The notes: generated from the letters alone by a model not told the origin. A stretch of DNA of 39,392 nt from Abyssibacter sp. (GCA_023146115.1 JAGLCS010000156.1:1-39392); one strand, 5' to 3'. Shown: positions 26,553-33,441, numbered from the stretch's first letter. Program-made: numbers and translations.

Positions 26553-27353
26553 TCATGTTATGGGTTTGACAGGGGCGCGCTTTATCCATCGCCGTACATC
26601 AGCGATATCCAATTCAGTGCCAAACACCGCGCTGGTTAAGTGTGTGGTCACTTGGGGGAGTTCTTGATTAAGTAGGCGTTGCAGCTCGTGATGAATTAGA
26701 ACGGCGAAACTTCGGGTTTGAAAATCGCCTTTTTCCCTCACTTCGTATGGGGCACTACCTATTTCTTTTAGGACGCCCGATAGGTTAGACAAGATACTGG
26801 GCAGGTCGAGAGAGCTTGCTACACGATTAAAACCGAGTTTGGCGCTGGCGATGCTTTGATCACTCATGCTGCTATGGAACGCTACGCCCTTATTAAATTG
26901 ATTCTCAAATGTCGCCGACCTTTTGCATAAAGTTTCAATGAGCTCGTTCATTGAGAGTGACCAGTAGCGTTCATCATCATATTCGTGGTAGCGCTCTTCC
27001 TCTAGGAATCTCTCGAAGGCGGTAAGCTCATCGGAAACGCGAACAAGGTCGGAGATCAAGGGCTCCACTTTATGTCGAAGCTCAGCGCGACGCGGCGCAG
27101 TCATAGGCCGCCGGGAAAAGGCATCGACGCATGCAAAACATAGGTCGAGCGCCCAGTCATCGTGAAGAGGGTTATGTTCGGTTACCGACCTGATAGCTTG
27201 TGCCCATGCATCCCTCATCAACTCTGGGCTTTCAAACAGGGCAGCACCGACACGCTCAAGTTCAAAATCACTATCGGAGTCCTTCTCCGCGAACGCAGAG
27301 AATTTATCCGCGGTTCCCATAGGTGCGCCGGTTTGATTCACAAATTTGCGCAT
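26553..27353 (-). CDS. Unrecognised 266-residue cargo protein
   Basis: I do not recognise this protein. It is soluble by eye (no signal peptide or membrane helix), acidic and largely helical. It has a very acidic patch 'FLEEERYHEYDDERYWSL' near the middle, a tryptophan/cysteine segment 'DDWALDLCFACVDAF' near residue 70, and a basic C-terminus 'VRRWIKRAPVKP'. GAGG lies seven bases before the ATG at 27,353; the ATG two codons upstream is less well placed. It stands alone between alpA (81 bases away) and the next cargo gene and has no counterpart among known core genes of such elements. By position it is accessory cargo, for which anti-phage defence or superinfection control are common roles (inference only). 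Confidence 0.65.
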   Translation of the reverse strand: MRKFVNQTGAPMGTADKFSAFAEKDSDSDFELERVGAALFESPELMRDAWAQAIRSVTEHNPLHDDWALDLCFACVDAFSRRPMTAPRRAELRHKVEPLISDLVRVSDELTAFERFLEEERYHEYDDERYWSLSMNELIETLCKRSATFENQFNKGVAFHSSMSDQSIASAKLGFNRVASSLDLPSILSNLSGVLKEIGSAPYEVREKGDFQTRSFAVLIHHELQRLLNQELPQVTTHLTSAVFGTELDIADVRRWIKRAPVKPIT

Positions 27354-27453
27354 CCGCATCCCTCAATGCAGCCCTCCAAAAACCGCACCGCCAGGCCGGG
27401 AGGGACCGGCTTTTCACCCCGTCGGGCTAGGCGGGCGGGCAACTCATCACAAG

Positions 27454-27864
27454 TCAATCAGGGTGTTGAGCAACTTCAAAAACCGCATGAACTGCATCAA
27501 CCTTACTCATGGGAATCGTGAATTCTCTACCGCAAGATACGAATCGTAGGATGGGTGCTAGATCCTGATAGGTGCCATCTGGTGGCGGTACAGTCACTAG
27601 CTTTACAAACGTGGCCCGCTCCCCTTCATTCGTCCACAAGATTCCGTGTTCCCCCGCGCGGGGCGCCATGCTTAGATCGACGTATGCGACTTTCCCGCCG
27701 TGGTCGCCGTCAGAGATACCAAGCCCGTACTTGTTCCCATCGCCATGTTCACGGCGCGTTTCTTCACACCGAGCCAAAATCTTGCCCAGTGCGCTCTGGT
27801 CACTGACCTCGCGAAATGATCGCGGGTGAGCCGCCCGCTCCATCGTGGTTATTATCCCAGTCAT
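27454..27864 (-). CDS. Unrecognised 136-residue cargo protein
   Basis: This small soluble protein resembles no family I know. Its sequence mixes a helical N-terminus ('SALGKILARCEETRREHGDG') with beta-like segments ('KVAYVDLSMAP', 'ERATFVKLVTVPPPDGTYQD') and ends 'SKVDAVHAVFEVAQH'. The start is supported by GGGAGA eight bases before the ATG. It lies 38 bases after the ribbon-helix-helix regulator's gene on the same strand and is followed 100 bases later by the 266-residue cargo gene, so all three may be expressed from the promoter at 28,141-28,169. Confidence 0.65.
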   Translation of the reverse strand: MTGIITTMERAAHPRSFREVSDQSALGKILARCEETRREHGDGNKYGLGISDGDHGGKVAYVDLSMAPRAGEHGILWTNEGERATFVKLVTVPPPDGTYQDLAPILRFVSCGREFTIPMSKVDAVHAVFEVAQHPD

Positions 27865-27902
27865 CGGTAGTTCTCCCTTGGATGTTCGCTGACCTTGACG
27901 AT

Positions 27903-28124
27903 CTATTCGGAGTCCAGCCGCCGCCGCGCCTCACTCTGCTCGAACGCTTCAACCTCTCGAAGAATTGCCCTCCTAATCCATGCCGAGAGGCTGAGCAATT
28001 CGGCATCAGCAGCAGCAGTGGCCCGCTCAGCTAAATCAGCAGGTAGCCGCAGGGCCGTTCGAAAGTCGTTCTTGCTAGGTGGGGGCATGTTTTTCCTTAA
28101 CGGGGGCGGTCGTTTCTTCGGCAT
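27903..28124 (-). CDS. Ribbon-helix-helix (Arc/CopG-type) DNA-binding protein
   Basis: The 73-residue product has a basic, proline-rich leader ('MPKKRPPPLRKNMPPPSK') followed by the RHH fold: strand 'FRTALRLP', helix 'ADLAERATAAADAELL', and helix 'SLSAWIRRAILREVEAFEQ'. Such proteins bind DNA as dimers and often repress their own promoter. I start at the ATG 28,124 because a textbook sigma-70 promoter ends 16 bases upstream; the frame is open further to 28,277 but would cross the promoter. It heads a leftward transcription unit with the two cargo genes and is a candidate master regulator of the element. Confidence 0.82.
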   Translation of the reverse strand: MPKKRPPPLRKNMPPPSKNDFRTALRLPADLAERATAAADAELLSLSAWIRRAILREVEAFEQSEARRRLDSE

Positions 28125-28140
28125 GGATTTCCACGATTTC

Positions 28141-28169
28141 AATATAGCTTCGTGCGCGTCAAATGTCAA
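28141..28169 (-). promoter_or_regulatory. Strong sigma-70-type promoter of the RHH gene
   Basis: On the minus strand TTGACA (28,169-28,164), a 17-base spacer, and TATATT (28,146-28,141) are followed 16 bases later by the ATG of the RHH gene. The -35 is perfect and the -10 differs from TATAAT at one position. Confidence 0.8.
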
Positions 28170-28188
28170 ACAATTATTGTACATTGAC
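28165..28188. promoter_or_regulatory. Dyad operator candidate upstream of the RHH promoter
   Basis: GTCAA (28,165-28,169) and TTGAC (28,184-28,188) are inverted copies around an inner ACAAT-T-ATTGT (28,170-28,180). The dyad overlaps the -35 box and would suit binding by the RHH dimer or another element regulator. Confidence 0.45.
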
Positions 28189-28268
28189 GGACTTATGTGT
28201 ATACTGCAATTGTGGGAGAGCATGTAGCCGAAATTTCGCGCCCCGTTGAACAGAACTACTCTGTGCCC

Positions 28269-28318
28269 TGTTCCCACTAAAATCGGAGTGGGAACGGCTA
28301 TCCCCGCGAGTGGGAACA
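28269..28318. repeat. GGGAACA iterons in mixed orientation
   Basis: TGTTCCCA (28,269-28,276, inverted), TGGGAACG (28,289-28,296) and TGGGAACA (28,311-28,318) form a looser group at about 20-22 bp pitch. They belong to the second iteron region, about 5.2 kb from the first. Confidence 0.65.
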
Positions 28319-28353
28319 GAACATTCTCGCTATATTCAGTTTGTTATGGGTCT

Positions 28354-28379
28354 TGTTCCCGCTGTTCCCGTTGTTCCCG
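28354..28379 (-). repeat. GGGAACA iterons, right triplet (crr-like)
   Basis: TGTTCCCG is repeated at 28,354, 28,363 and 28,372, an exact 9-bp pitch, with a degenerate fourth unit at 28,381. This mirrors the 23,024-23,049 triplet on the opposite strand. Confidence 0.75.
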
Positions 28380-28431
28380 CTCATTCCGATGAAATGCAAA
28401 AACCAACCGGCGTCAGCGTCACTTTTCGCGT

Positions 28432-29641
28432 TCAGCCAGCCCGCTTGATCGGCACCACATCGGCTCCGCGCTTGAGCCCGTCCAGGTAGTCGGACCACGC
28501 CTGCATCATCTTCCGACGCTCGCCAAGGTGTTCGGCGTAGTTGTAGGCGGCACGCACGCTGTCGCGCTCCGCATGCGCTAACTGGCGCTCGATGGCGTCA
28601 CGGTTCCAGCCTTGTTCGTTGAGCAGCGTTGACGCGATGCTGCGGAAGCCATGGCCGGTCATTTGCTGCCGGTCGTAGCCCAGGCGGCGCAGGGCGGCGT
28701 TGATGGTGTTCTCGCTGATTGATTTCTTACGATCACGAACGCCAGGAAACACCAGCTCGCCACGGCCGGTCAGTGGCTCCAGTTCACGAAGGATCGCGAC
28801 GGCTTGTTCCGACAGCGGCACCACATGCGGGGCACGCTTCTTCATCCGCTCGGCAGGAATGCGCCACTCAGCAGCATCCAGGTCGATTTCCGCCCAGCGT
28901 GCGCCGCGTAGTTCGCCGGGGCGCACGAATACCAGTGGGGCGAGTTGTAGTGCGGTCTTGACCGTGAACGTGCCGGTGAACCCATCAATGGCCCGGAGCA
29001 GGGCGGCAACTTCCTTCGGTTCGCGGACAGAGGCGAAGTGGGTCTGCTTGGTTGGCGGGAGCGCTCCGCGTAGGTCCTGCGTCGGATCACGTTCGGCGCG
29101 ACCAGTGGCCACGGCATAGCGGAATATCTGCGAGCAGTTCTGCATGGTCCGGTGCGCGGTCTCCACACGGCCCCGTGATTCGATCCGGCGCAATGTCGCC
29201 AGCATGGCCGCGGCAGTCAGCGCGTTAATTGGCTCCCGCCCGATCCACGGGAAGATGTTGGCTTCCAGTCGGCGGATGATTTTGCTGGAGTGCGAGGCAC
29301 CCAGCGGGGTTCGTTCTTCTCGAACCACTCGCGTGCGATGTGCTCGAAGGTGTCCGCGTCGGCTTGGTCCTCACTGGCCTGGGCTGCACGGTCTACGGCT
29401 GGATCGATGCCGCCATGCAGCAGCTCACGAGCCTCCGCCTTCATCTTGCGTGCTTTGGCGAGTGACACGGCTGGGTAGGCGCCAGGGCCAGGCGCCTTTC
29501 CTTTCCGCCGAATCGGTACTTGAGGCGCTAGTAGGTGCCGCCGCGTGGCGTGACTTCCAGATACATACCCTCGCCATCGAACAGGCGGTAGGTCTTGGAG
29601 CGTGGTTTGGCGTTGCGAACTTCGGTGGCTGTCAGCTTCAT
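28432..29641 (-). pseudogene. int: P4-type tyrosine integrase, broken by one stop and two frameshifts
   Basis: Joining three frames gives a full integrase of about 400 residues. The start 'MKLTATEVRNAKPRSKTYRL' (ATG at 29,641) leads into 'FDGEGMYLEVTPRGGTY'. TAG (29,530-29,528) then stands where the family has Trp before 'RLKYRFGGKE'. A one-base deletion near 29,482-29,486 shifts the frame before 'GAYPAVSLAKARKMKAEA', and another near 29,299-29,303 after 'FEKNEPRW'. The C-terminal catalytic part is intact: Arg in 'RPGELRGARW', 'GHGFRSIAS', and Tyr in 'AAYNYAEHLGERR'. Both deletions are in G-runs and might be sequencing errors, but the TAG is a substitution. The gene adjoins the 3' end of ssrA, where such integrases act, so it once inserted this element; now it should be inactive. 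Confidence 0.9.
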
Positions 29642-29642
29642 C

Positions 29643-29694
29643 TGGGGGCACCTGAGCCGGGGGCATGAGCATGTGCCCCCTAATGCGCCCCAGA
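29643..29694. repeat. Arm-type repeat cluster near the right att site
   Basis: TGGGGGCAC (29,643-29,651), CGGGGGCATG (29,658-29,667), ATGTGCCCCC (29,671-29,680) and ATGCGCCCC (29,683-29,691) are variants of the 12-bp unit at 22,609-22,632. They lie between the integrase start and ssrA. Confidence 0.55.
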
Positions 29695-29740
29695 TATCGC
29701 TGGATGTCCACAGATGACCCCGGACACTCAGGCAACAAAA

Positions 29741-29760
29741 AACCCCGCCGTGGCGAGGTT
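29741..29760 (-). terminator. Terminator behind ssrA
   Basis: AACCCCGCC pairs with GGCGAGGTT (one C-A mismatch). On the minus strand a TTTTTTG run follows. It lies 36 bases beyond the tmRNA CCA end and is now carried on the element side. Confidence 0.7.
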
Positions 29761-29790
29761 TTCTGGGCTTTCTCGGCCCTTGTCGGACCG

Positions 29791-29818
29791 TCATTTGGTG
29801 GAGGCGGCGGGAATCGAA
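29791..29818. repeat. Right attachment site in the ssrA 3' end
   Basis: The CCA end, acceptor strand and part of the T-arm of tmRNA (TTTGGTGGAGGCGGCGGG on the plus strand) form the intact partner of the decayed direct repeat at 22,530-22,556. Confidence 0.7.
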
Positions 29819-30158
29819 CCCGCGTCCGAAAGCCCTCTGCCTTCCGATCTACATGCTTAGCCTTGCCTTTAATTGTCGGCGACTGTTACCCGGCAGGCGA
29901 GGGAAGACAGACGCTTAGACTCACTAAGTTTTAACCGTTGGACCAGAGACCTATCCGCGGGCGAGCTTGTGTAATTTGACGCCCGATACCCAGCCCACAA
30001 GCAGACCAGGTCGGACGCTCACTACCGTTTTTTAGGCAGCGAGGGCGTAGTTGTCGTCGTTCGCAACTAAGCTTGTTTGCAAGTCTGTTTTACGAGGGGG
30101 ACTGCACCTCGGCATGCACGTCAGGTTTCGCGACTCTCGTCGAATCCAAGTCGCCCCC
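29796..30158 (-). ncRNA. ssrA: Transfer-messenger RNA (tmRNA)
   Basis: The 363-nt RNA rescues stalled ribosomes with SmpB. The 5' end GGGGGCG pairs with CGCCTCC before the terminal ACCA, forming the alanine-tRNA-like acceptor (one G-U pair). 'GACTTGGATTCGACG' is the conserved 5' block, and 'GGTTCGATTCCCGCC' the T-arm. The message part (30,064-30,032) reads GCG then AACGACGACAACTACGCC and on to TAA, giving the tag ANDDNYALAA, one residue from the E. coli tag (Asp for Glu). The CCA is encoded. smpB lies 70 bases upstream on the same strand. The 3' end has been used as an integration site and remains complete. Confidence 0.97.
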
Positions 30159-30228
30159 GATGAACGCGTTAGTCTCGCACAGTTCGACTCGGCGCGTGCG
30201 GCAAAGTTCGGGGCGAAACCCCGGCGAT

Positions 30229-30714
30229 TCAAGCCTTGGCGTCGTGGCGCATGATGCGCGCCTTCTGGCGGTCCCAGTCGCGGCTCTTGATGTCCGAGCG
30301 CTTGTCATGCTGTTTCTTGCCCTTGGCCAAACCGAGCTCCAGCTTGGCGCGGCCGCGCGTCCAGTGTAGATCGAGCGGAATCAGGGTGTATCCCTGGCGC
30401 TCGGTCGCGCCGATGAGACGGCTTAGCTCGCGGCGATGCAGCAGTAGTTTGCGCGTGCGTGCGGGTTTGGCGACCACGTGGGTCGATGCCGCTTGCAAGG
30501 GGGTGATATGCGCGCCTTGCAACCAGGCTTCGCCGTTTTTCAGGTAGACGTAGGCCTCGGCAACCTGGGCGCGGCCCTCGCGCAAAGCCTTGACTTCCCA
30601 GCCATCGAGCACGATCCCGGCTTCGAACCGGTCCTCGATGTGGTAGTCGTGCCGGGCGCGTCGGTTGACGGCGATTTGGCGTTCGCCAAGTTTTGATTTG
30701 CTCTTCTTGCTCAC
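30229..30714 (-). CDS. smpB: SsrA-binding protein
   Basis: The 161-residue protein binds the tRNA-like part of tmRNA and brings it to stalled ribosomes. '[20 protein letters not shown]', '[21 protein letters not shown]' split around the conserved Trp, '[10 protein letters not shown]' and the basic tail '[11 protein letters not shown]' are diagnostic. The GTG at 30,714 gives the normal N-terminus '[12 protein letters not shown]'; an in-frame TTG at 30,738 is less likely. No ribosome-binding site precedes the GTG; instead TATAAT lies seven bases upstream, so the message may be leaderless. ssrA lies directly downstream. Confidence 0.95.
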   Translation of the reverse strand: MSKKSKSKLGERQIAVNRRARHDYHIEDRFEAGIVLDGWEVKALREGRAQVAEAYVYLKNGEAWLQGAHITPLQAASTHVVAKPARTRKLLLHRRELSRLIGATERQGYTLIPLDLHWTRGRAKLELGLAKGKKQHDKRSDIKSRDWDRQKARIMRHDAKA

Positions 30715-30721
30715 GCCCAGG

Positions 30722-30727
30722 ATTATA
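30722..30727 (-). promoter_or_regulatory. Perfect -10 box seven bases before smpB
   Basis: TATAAT on the minus strand ends seven bases before the smpB GTG, which would put the transcription start at or next to the start codon. No good -35 is visible at the right distance. Confidence 0.35.
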
Positions 30728-30848
30728 CGTGCCCGCAACGCGCCAGCCTGTACGAATGGCGTGACGCGTGCGCCGGGCGATGGAATAAGCGTCGCCGAAC
30801 AACCGGATCAGCGTGTTCCGGAGAACGATTCATGAACGGGGGAGAGGT

Positions 30849-32234
30849 ATGCCGCTGAGGTCGTCGCCTTACGGCTATTGGAGTTCGCCGACTCGGTTTG
30901 TCCTGGCGGTGCTGGGTCTGGTGATCGGCCTGGGCAATCTCTGGCGTTTGCCCGGCCTGGTCGCCAACCACGGTGGTTCGGCCTTTCTTCTGATCTATCT
31001 GCTCAGCCTGTTCGGACTGGCCGCGCCATTGCTCATTAACGAATGGCTGCTCGGGCGCTGGATGCGCTCGAACATCGTCTGGGGGCTTCGTCACCTGTCG
31101 CAGGTCGGAAACATCGGCCGCGGTTGGCAGGTGTTCGGCTGGACGGCGCTGATCGCCGCGGGCTTGGTGCTGTCCTATTACGCGGTTATCGCGGGCTGGA
31201 CGCTGGCGTATGCGATTCGCGCGGGAGCCGGGGTGTTCGCCCAGGCGGATGCCGGTGCGATCCGCGACCAGTTTCTGGCGCTGGCCGGAGACCCAGAGCG
31301 CAGCTTGGCCTGGCATACGATTTTCATGGTGTTCGTGACGATTATCGTTGCGCACGGACCCAGAGTTGGGCTGGAGCGCGCGGTGAGCCTGCTGGTGCCG
31401 ACGGCGATCGTATTGGTTGTCGGCCTGTTTCTTCTGGCGGGAAGCACCGGATACCTGCAAACCGCCGCGGGACAGCTGCTGGGTTTCCGCCCGGCTGATC
31501 TGGGCGTAACGGGCGTGCTGTCGGCGATCTCTCAATCGTTCTACACGCTGAGTCTGGGTGTTGGGGCGATGCTCGCCTACGGTGTCTTCCTGCCTAGCAA
31601 CGCGCCCATTGTTCGCTCTGCATTCGTGGTGCTGATTGGCGATACGGTGTTCATGCTGGTTGGGGGCATGGCGATTTATGCGGTGGTGCTGGCCTCTGGA
31701 GAGGTGCCGCGCAGCGGGGTGCCCTTGTTGTTCCAGCAGGTGCCACAGGCGTTCGGTGCGCTCGGCGCCTTGCCGGCCTTGGCCGTGTTCGTGTTGCTGG
31801 CGTTGTTGACGCTGACCTCCGCGATCGGGCTGCTGGAGCCGATTGTGGTGCGTTGCATGGAACGTTTTGGCATCTCGCGCGTGTTCGCGGCGACCGCCAG
31901 CGGCATTTTGATCTGGATGATCGGGCTGACGACGGTCCTGTCGTTCAACGTGCTGGCAGAGGTGTCGCCGGGCGGACGCACGATTGCCGAATGGCTGCTA
32001 GACCTGACGGGCCGGGTGTTGTTCCCGCTGACCACGCTAGGACTGTGCATTTACGTGAGCCGCATGTTGCCGAAGGCACTGGTTGCCGAGCTGTGGGGTG
32101 TGGAGCTAACGGATCGCCGTTACCGCGTCTGGCACTGGATGATGCGGTACCCGGCGCGCATCGGCATCATTATCGTGCTGATCGATGCATTGGGCATCGG
32201 GCAGCGTCTGGTTGCCCTGTGGACCCACCCATGA
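30849..32234 (+). CDS. Sodium-dependent transporter, SNF (NSS) family
   Basis: This 461-residue membrane protein has 11-12 hydrophobic helices. Helix 1 carries 'GLVIGLGNLWRLPGLVANHG', the NSS sodium/substrate signature, and 'SLGVGAMLAYGVFLP' in helix 6-7 is the second family hallmark. Bacterial members take up amino acids or related amines with sodium; the substrate here is unknown. The ATG at 30,849 is preceded by GGGGGAGAGG; a GTG at 30,813 would add 12 odd residues. The stop overlaps the rnfH start (ATGA), an unusual pairing because ratA normally fills this place beside rnfH. Confidence 0.92.
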   Translation: MPLRSSPYGYWSSPTRFVLAVLGLVIGLGNLWRLPGLVANHGGSAFLLIYLLSLFGLAAPLLINEWLLGRWMRSNIVWGLRHLSQVGNIGRGWQVFGWTALIAAGLVLSYYAVIAGWTLAYAIRAGAGVFAQADAGAIRDQFLALAGDPERSLAWHTIFMVFVTIIVAHGPRVGLERAVSLLVPTAIVLVVGLFLLAGSTGYLQTAAGQLLGFRPADLGVTGVLSAISQSFYTLSLGVGAMLAYGVFLPSNAPIVRSAFVVLIGDTVFMLVGGMAIYAVVLASGEVPRSGVPLLFQQVPQAFGALGALPALAVFVLLALLTLTSAIGLLEPIVVRCMERFGISRVFAATASGILIWMIGLTTVLSFNVLAEVSPGGRTIAEWLLDLTGRVLFPLTTLGLCIYVSRMLPKALVAELWGVELTDRRYRVWHWMMRYPARIGIIIVLIDALGIGQRLVALWTHP

Positions 32235-32545
32235 GTTCGTCCGATCTGGTTGCGATCGAAGTGGCCTATGCGTTGCCACACAAGCAGTCCTTGCTTCGGC
32301 TTGATGTGCCTGCGGGCACGACGGTGGAGCAGGCGGTTCAGCGATCCGGGTTGCTCGAGCAGTATCCGGAGATCGATCTCGCCACCGCGCAGATGGGGGT
32401 TTTCGGCAAGCAGGTCCCGGCTTCGACCGAGCTCAAGTCGGGGGATCGAGTCGAGATATATCGGCCGTTGATTGCTGATCCCAAGGCGGCGCGCCGGCGC
32501 CGGGCGCAAAAGGCCAAGGCGAAGGGCGACGCAGATCCAACCTGA
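32231..32545 (+). CDS. rnfH: RnfH/RatB family ubiquitin-like protein
   Basis: The 104-residue protein has the beta-grasp layout of the RnfH (UPF0125) family: 'IEVAYALPHKQSLLRLDVPA', 'MGVFGKQVPASTELKSGDRV' and 'EIYRPLIADPKAARRRRAQ', the last being the family's best-conserved block. Its biochemical role is unsettled; it commonly sits next to ratA, smpB and bamE. It starts within the stop of the SNF transporter gene and converges with bamE, five bases away. Confidence 0.92.
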   Translation: MSSSDLVAIEVAYALPHKQSLLRLDVPAGTTVEQAVQRSGLLEQYPEIDLATAQMGVFGKQVPASTELKSGDRVEIYRPLIADPKAARRRRAQKAKAKGDADPT

Positions 32546-32549
32546 CCGA

Positions 32550-32900
32550 TCAGGTCGGCGGTGGATCGACCGGCTGTGATTGCTCGCGTTCGGAGTTGGT
32601 CGAGGCGCCTATGACTTCAGCGACCTGACCATTCTGGAAGACCACGGTGACGGTGCGACGGAGTTCCTTGTCGCGCGGGCTGCGGTAGTACGAGACGTAG
32701 TCCCAGCGCACCGTGTCGCGCAGATCGCTCTTCACCAGCGCGCTGCCCATCAGGAATTCCACCTGCTCTGGCGTCATGCCCTTCTGAACCTGCTTGACCT
32801 GATCCTGTTCGATCACGTTGCCCTGGTTGACGGGTAGCTTGTAGACGAAATTGCAGCCGGTGGTCAGCAGCACGCCGGCGAGCGCGAGCGATCGAATCAT
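32550..32900 (-). CDS. bamE: Outer-membrane assembly lipoprotein BamE
   Basis: The 116-residue lipoprotein is part of the BAM complex that inserts beta-barrel proteins. The signal 'IRSLALAGVLLTTGC' ends in a lipobox with Cys16. 'YKLPVNQGNVIEQDQVKQV', 'GMTPEQVEFLMGSAL', 'DTVRWDYVSYYRSP' and 'RRTVTVVFQNGQV' are the family's conserved blocks. I start at ATG 32,900, not at the frame opening 25 codons upstream, so the signal peptide is terminal. It is divergent from fur with 76 bases between starts. Confidence 0.95.
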   Translation of the reverse strand: MIRSLALAGVLLTTGCNFVYKLPVNQGNVIEQDQVKQVQKGMTPEQVEFLMGSALVKSDLRDTVRWDYVSYYRSPRDKELRRTVTVVFQNGQVAEVIGASTNSEREQSQPVDPPPT

Positions 32901-32976
32901 GGTGGATCGAGAGAGCTGGCTTGAGGACGTGCGATAATACACGCTTGGCAATATCCGTTGGCGGAGTAGCGACACT

Positions 32977-33396
32977 GTGGAATCTCAAGACCTTCGAAAA
33001 CTTGGACTCAAAGTCACGCTCCCGCGGCTGAAGATTCTGGAGATCCTGGAGTCAGCGGACGAGCGCCACATGACGGCCGAGGATGTCTACAAGCATTTGC
33101 TGGAGCTGGGCGAGGAAATCGGCCTGGCCACGGTTTATCGCGTGCTGACGCAATTTGAAGCCGCCGGCATTGTCACGCGCCACAACTTCGATGGTGGCCA
33201 AAGCGTGTTCGAACTGGACGATGGCCCGCATCATGACCACATGGTTTGCATGAAAACCGGCCAGGTCGTGGAGTTTGTCGACGAGGTCATCGAGCAGCGT
33301 CAGCGGGAGATCGCCGAAGAACATGGCTGGAAGATGACCGACCACAGCCTGGTGATCTACGGGCTCAGTCCCGAGGCGAGGACCGACAAGGACTAG
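32977..33396 (+). CDS. fur: Ferric uptake regulator
   Basis: The 139-residue repressor binds DNA with Fe(II). The winged helix spans residues about 1-83 ('LKVTLPRLKILEILESADER', 'GLATVYRVLTQFEAAGIVTR'). 'HHDHMVC' holds metal ligands of the dimer domain. The second cysteine of the CxxC pair in E. coli Fur is Thr here ('MVCMKTGQ'), as in Pseudomonas Fur, so the structural zinc site differs. The start is a GTG at 32,977 with GGAG about 11 bases upstream. No clear Fur box is visible in the bamE-fur gap. Confidence 0.96.
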   Translation: MESQDLRKLGLKVTLPRLKILEILESADERHMTAEDVYKHLLELGEEIGLATVYRVLTQFEAAGIVTRHNFDGGQSVFELDDGPHHDHMVCMKTGQVVEFVDEVIEQRQREIAEEHGWKMTDHSLVIYGLSPEARTDKD

Positions 33397-33441
33397 CCTC
33401 ACGTCTCGCGCCTGGCCTGGCCTGTTTTCAGGCGGCAACTT

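Noticed and set aside
23024-28379. CRISPR-like reading of the GGGAACA repeats
   Set aside because: Units are 8 bp at 9-bp pitch with no unique spacers; they fit iterons, not a CRISPR array.
28298-28498. Small minus-strand frame over the right iterons
   Set aside because: It consists largely of iteron sequence and the integrase end; no ribosome-binding site.
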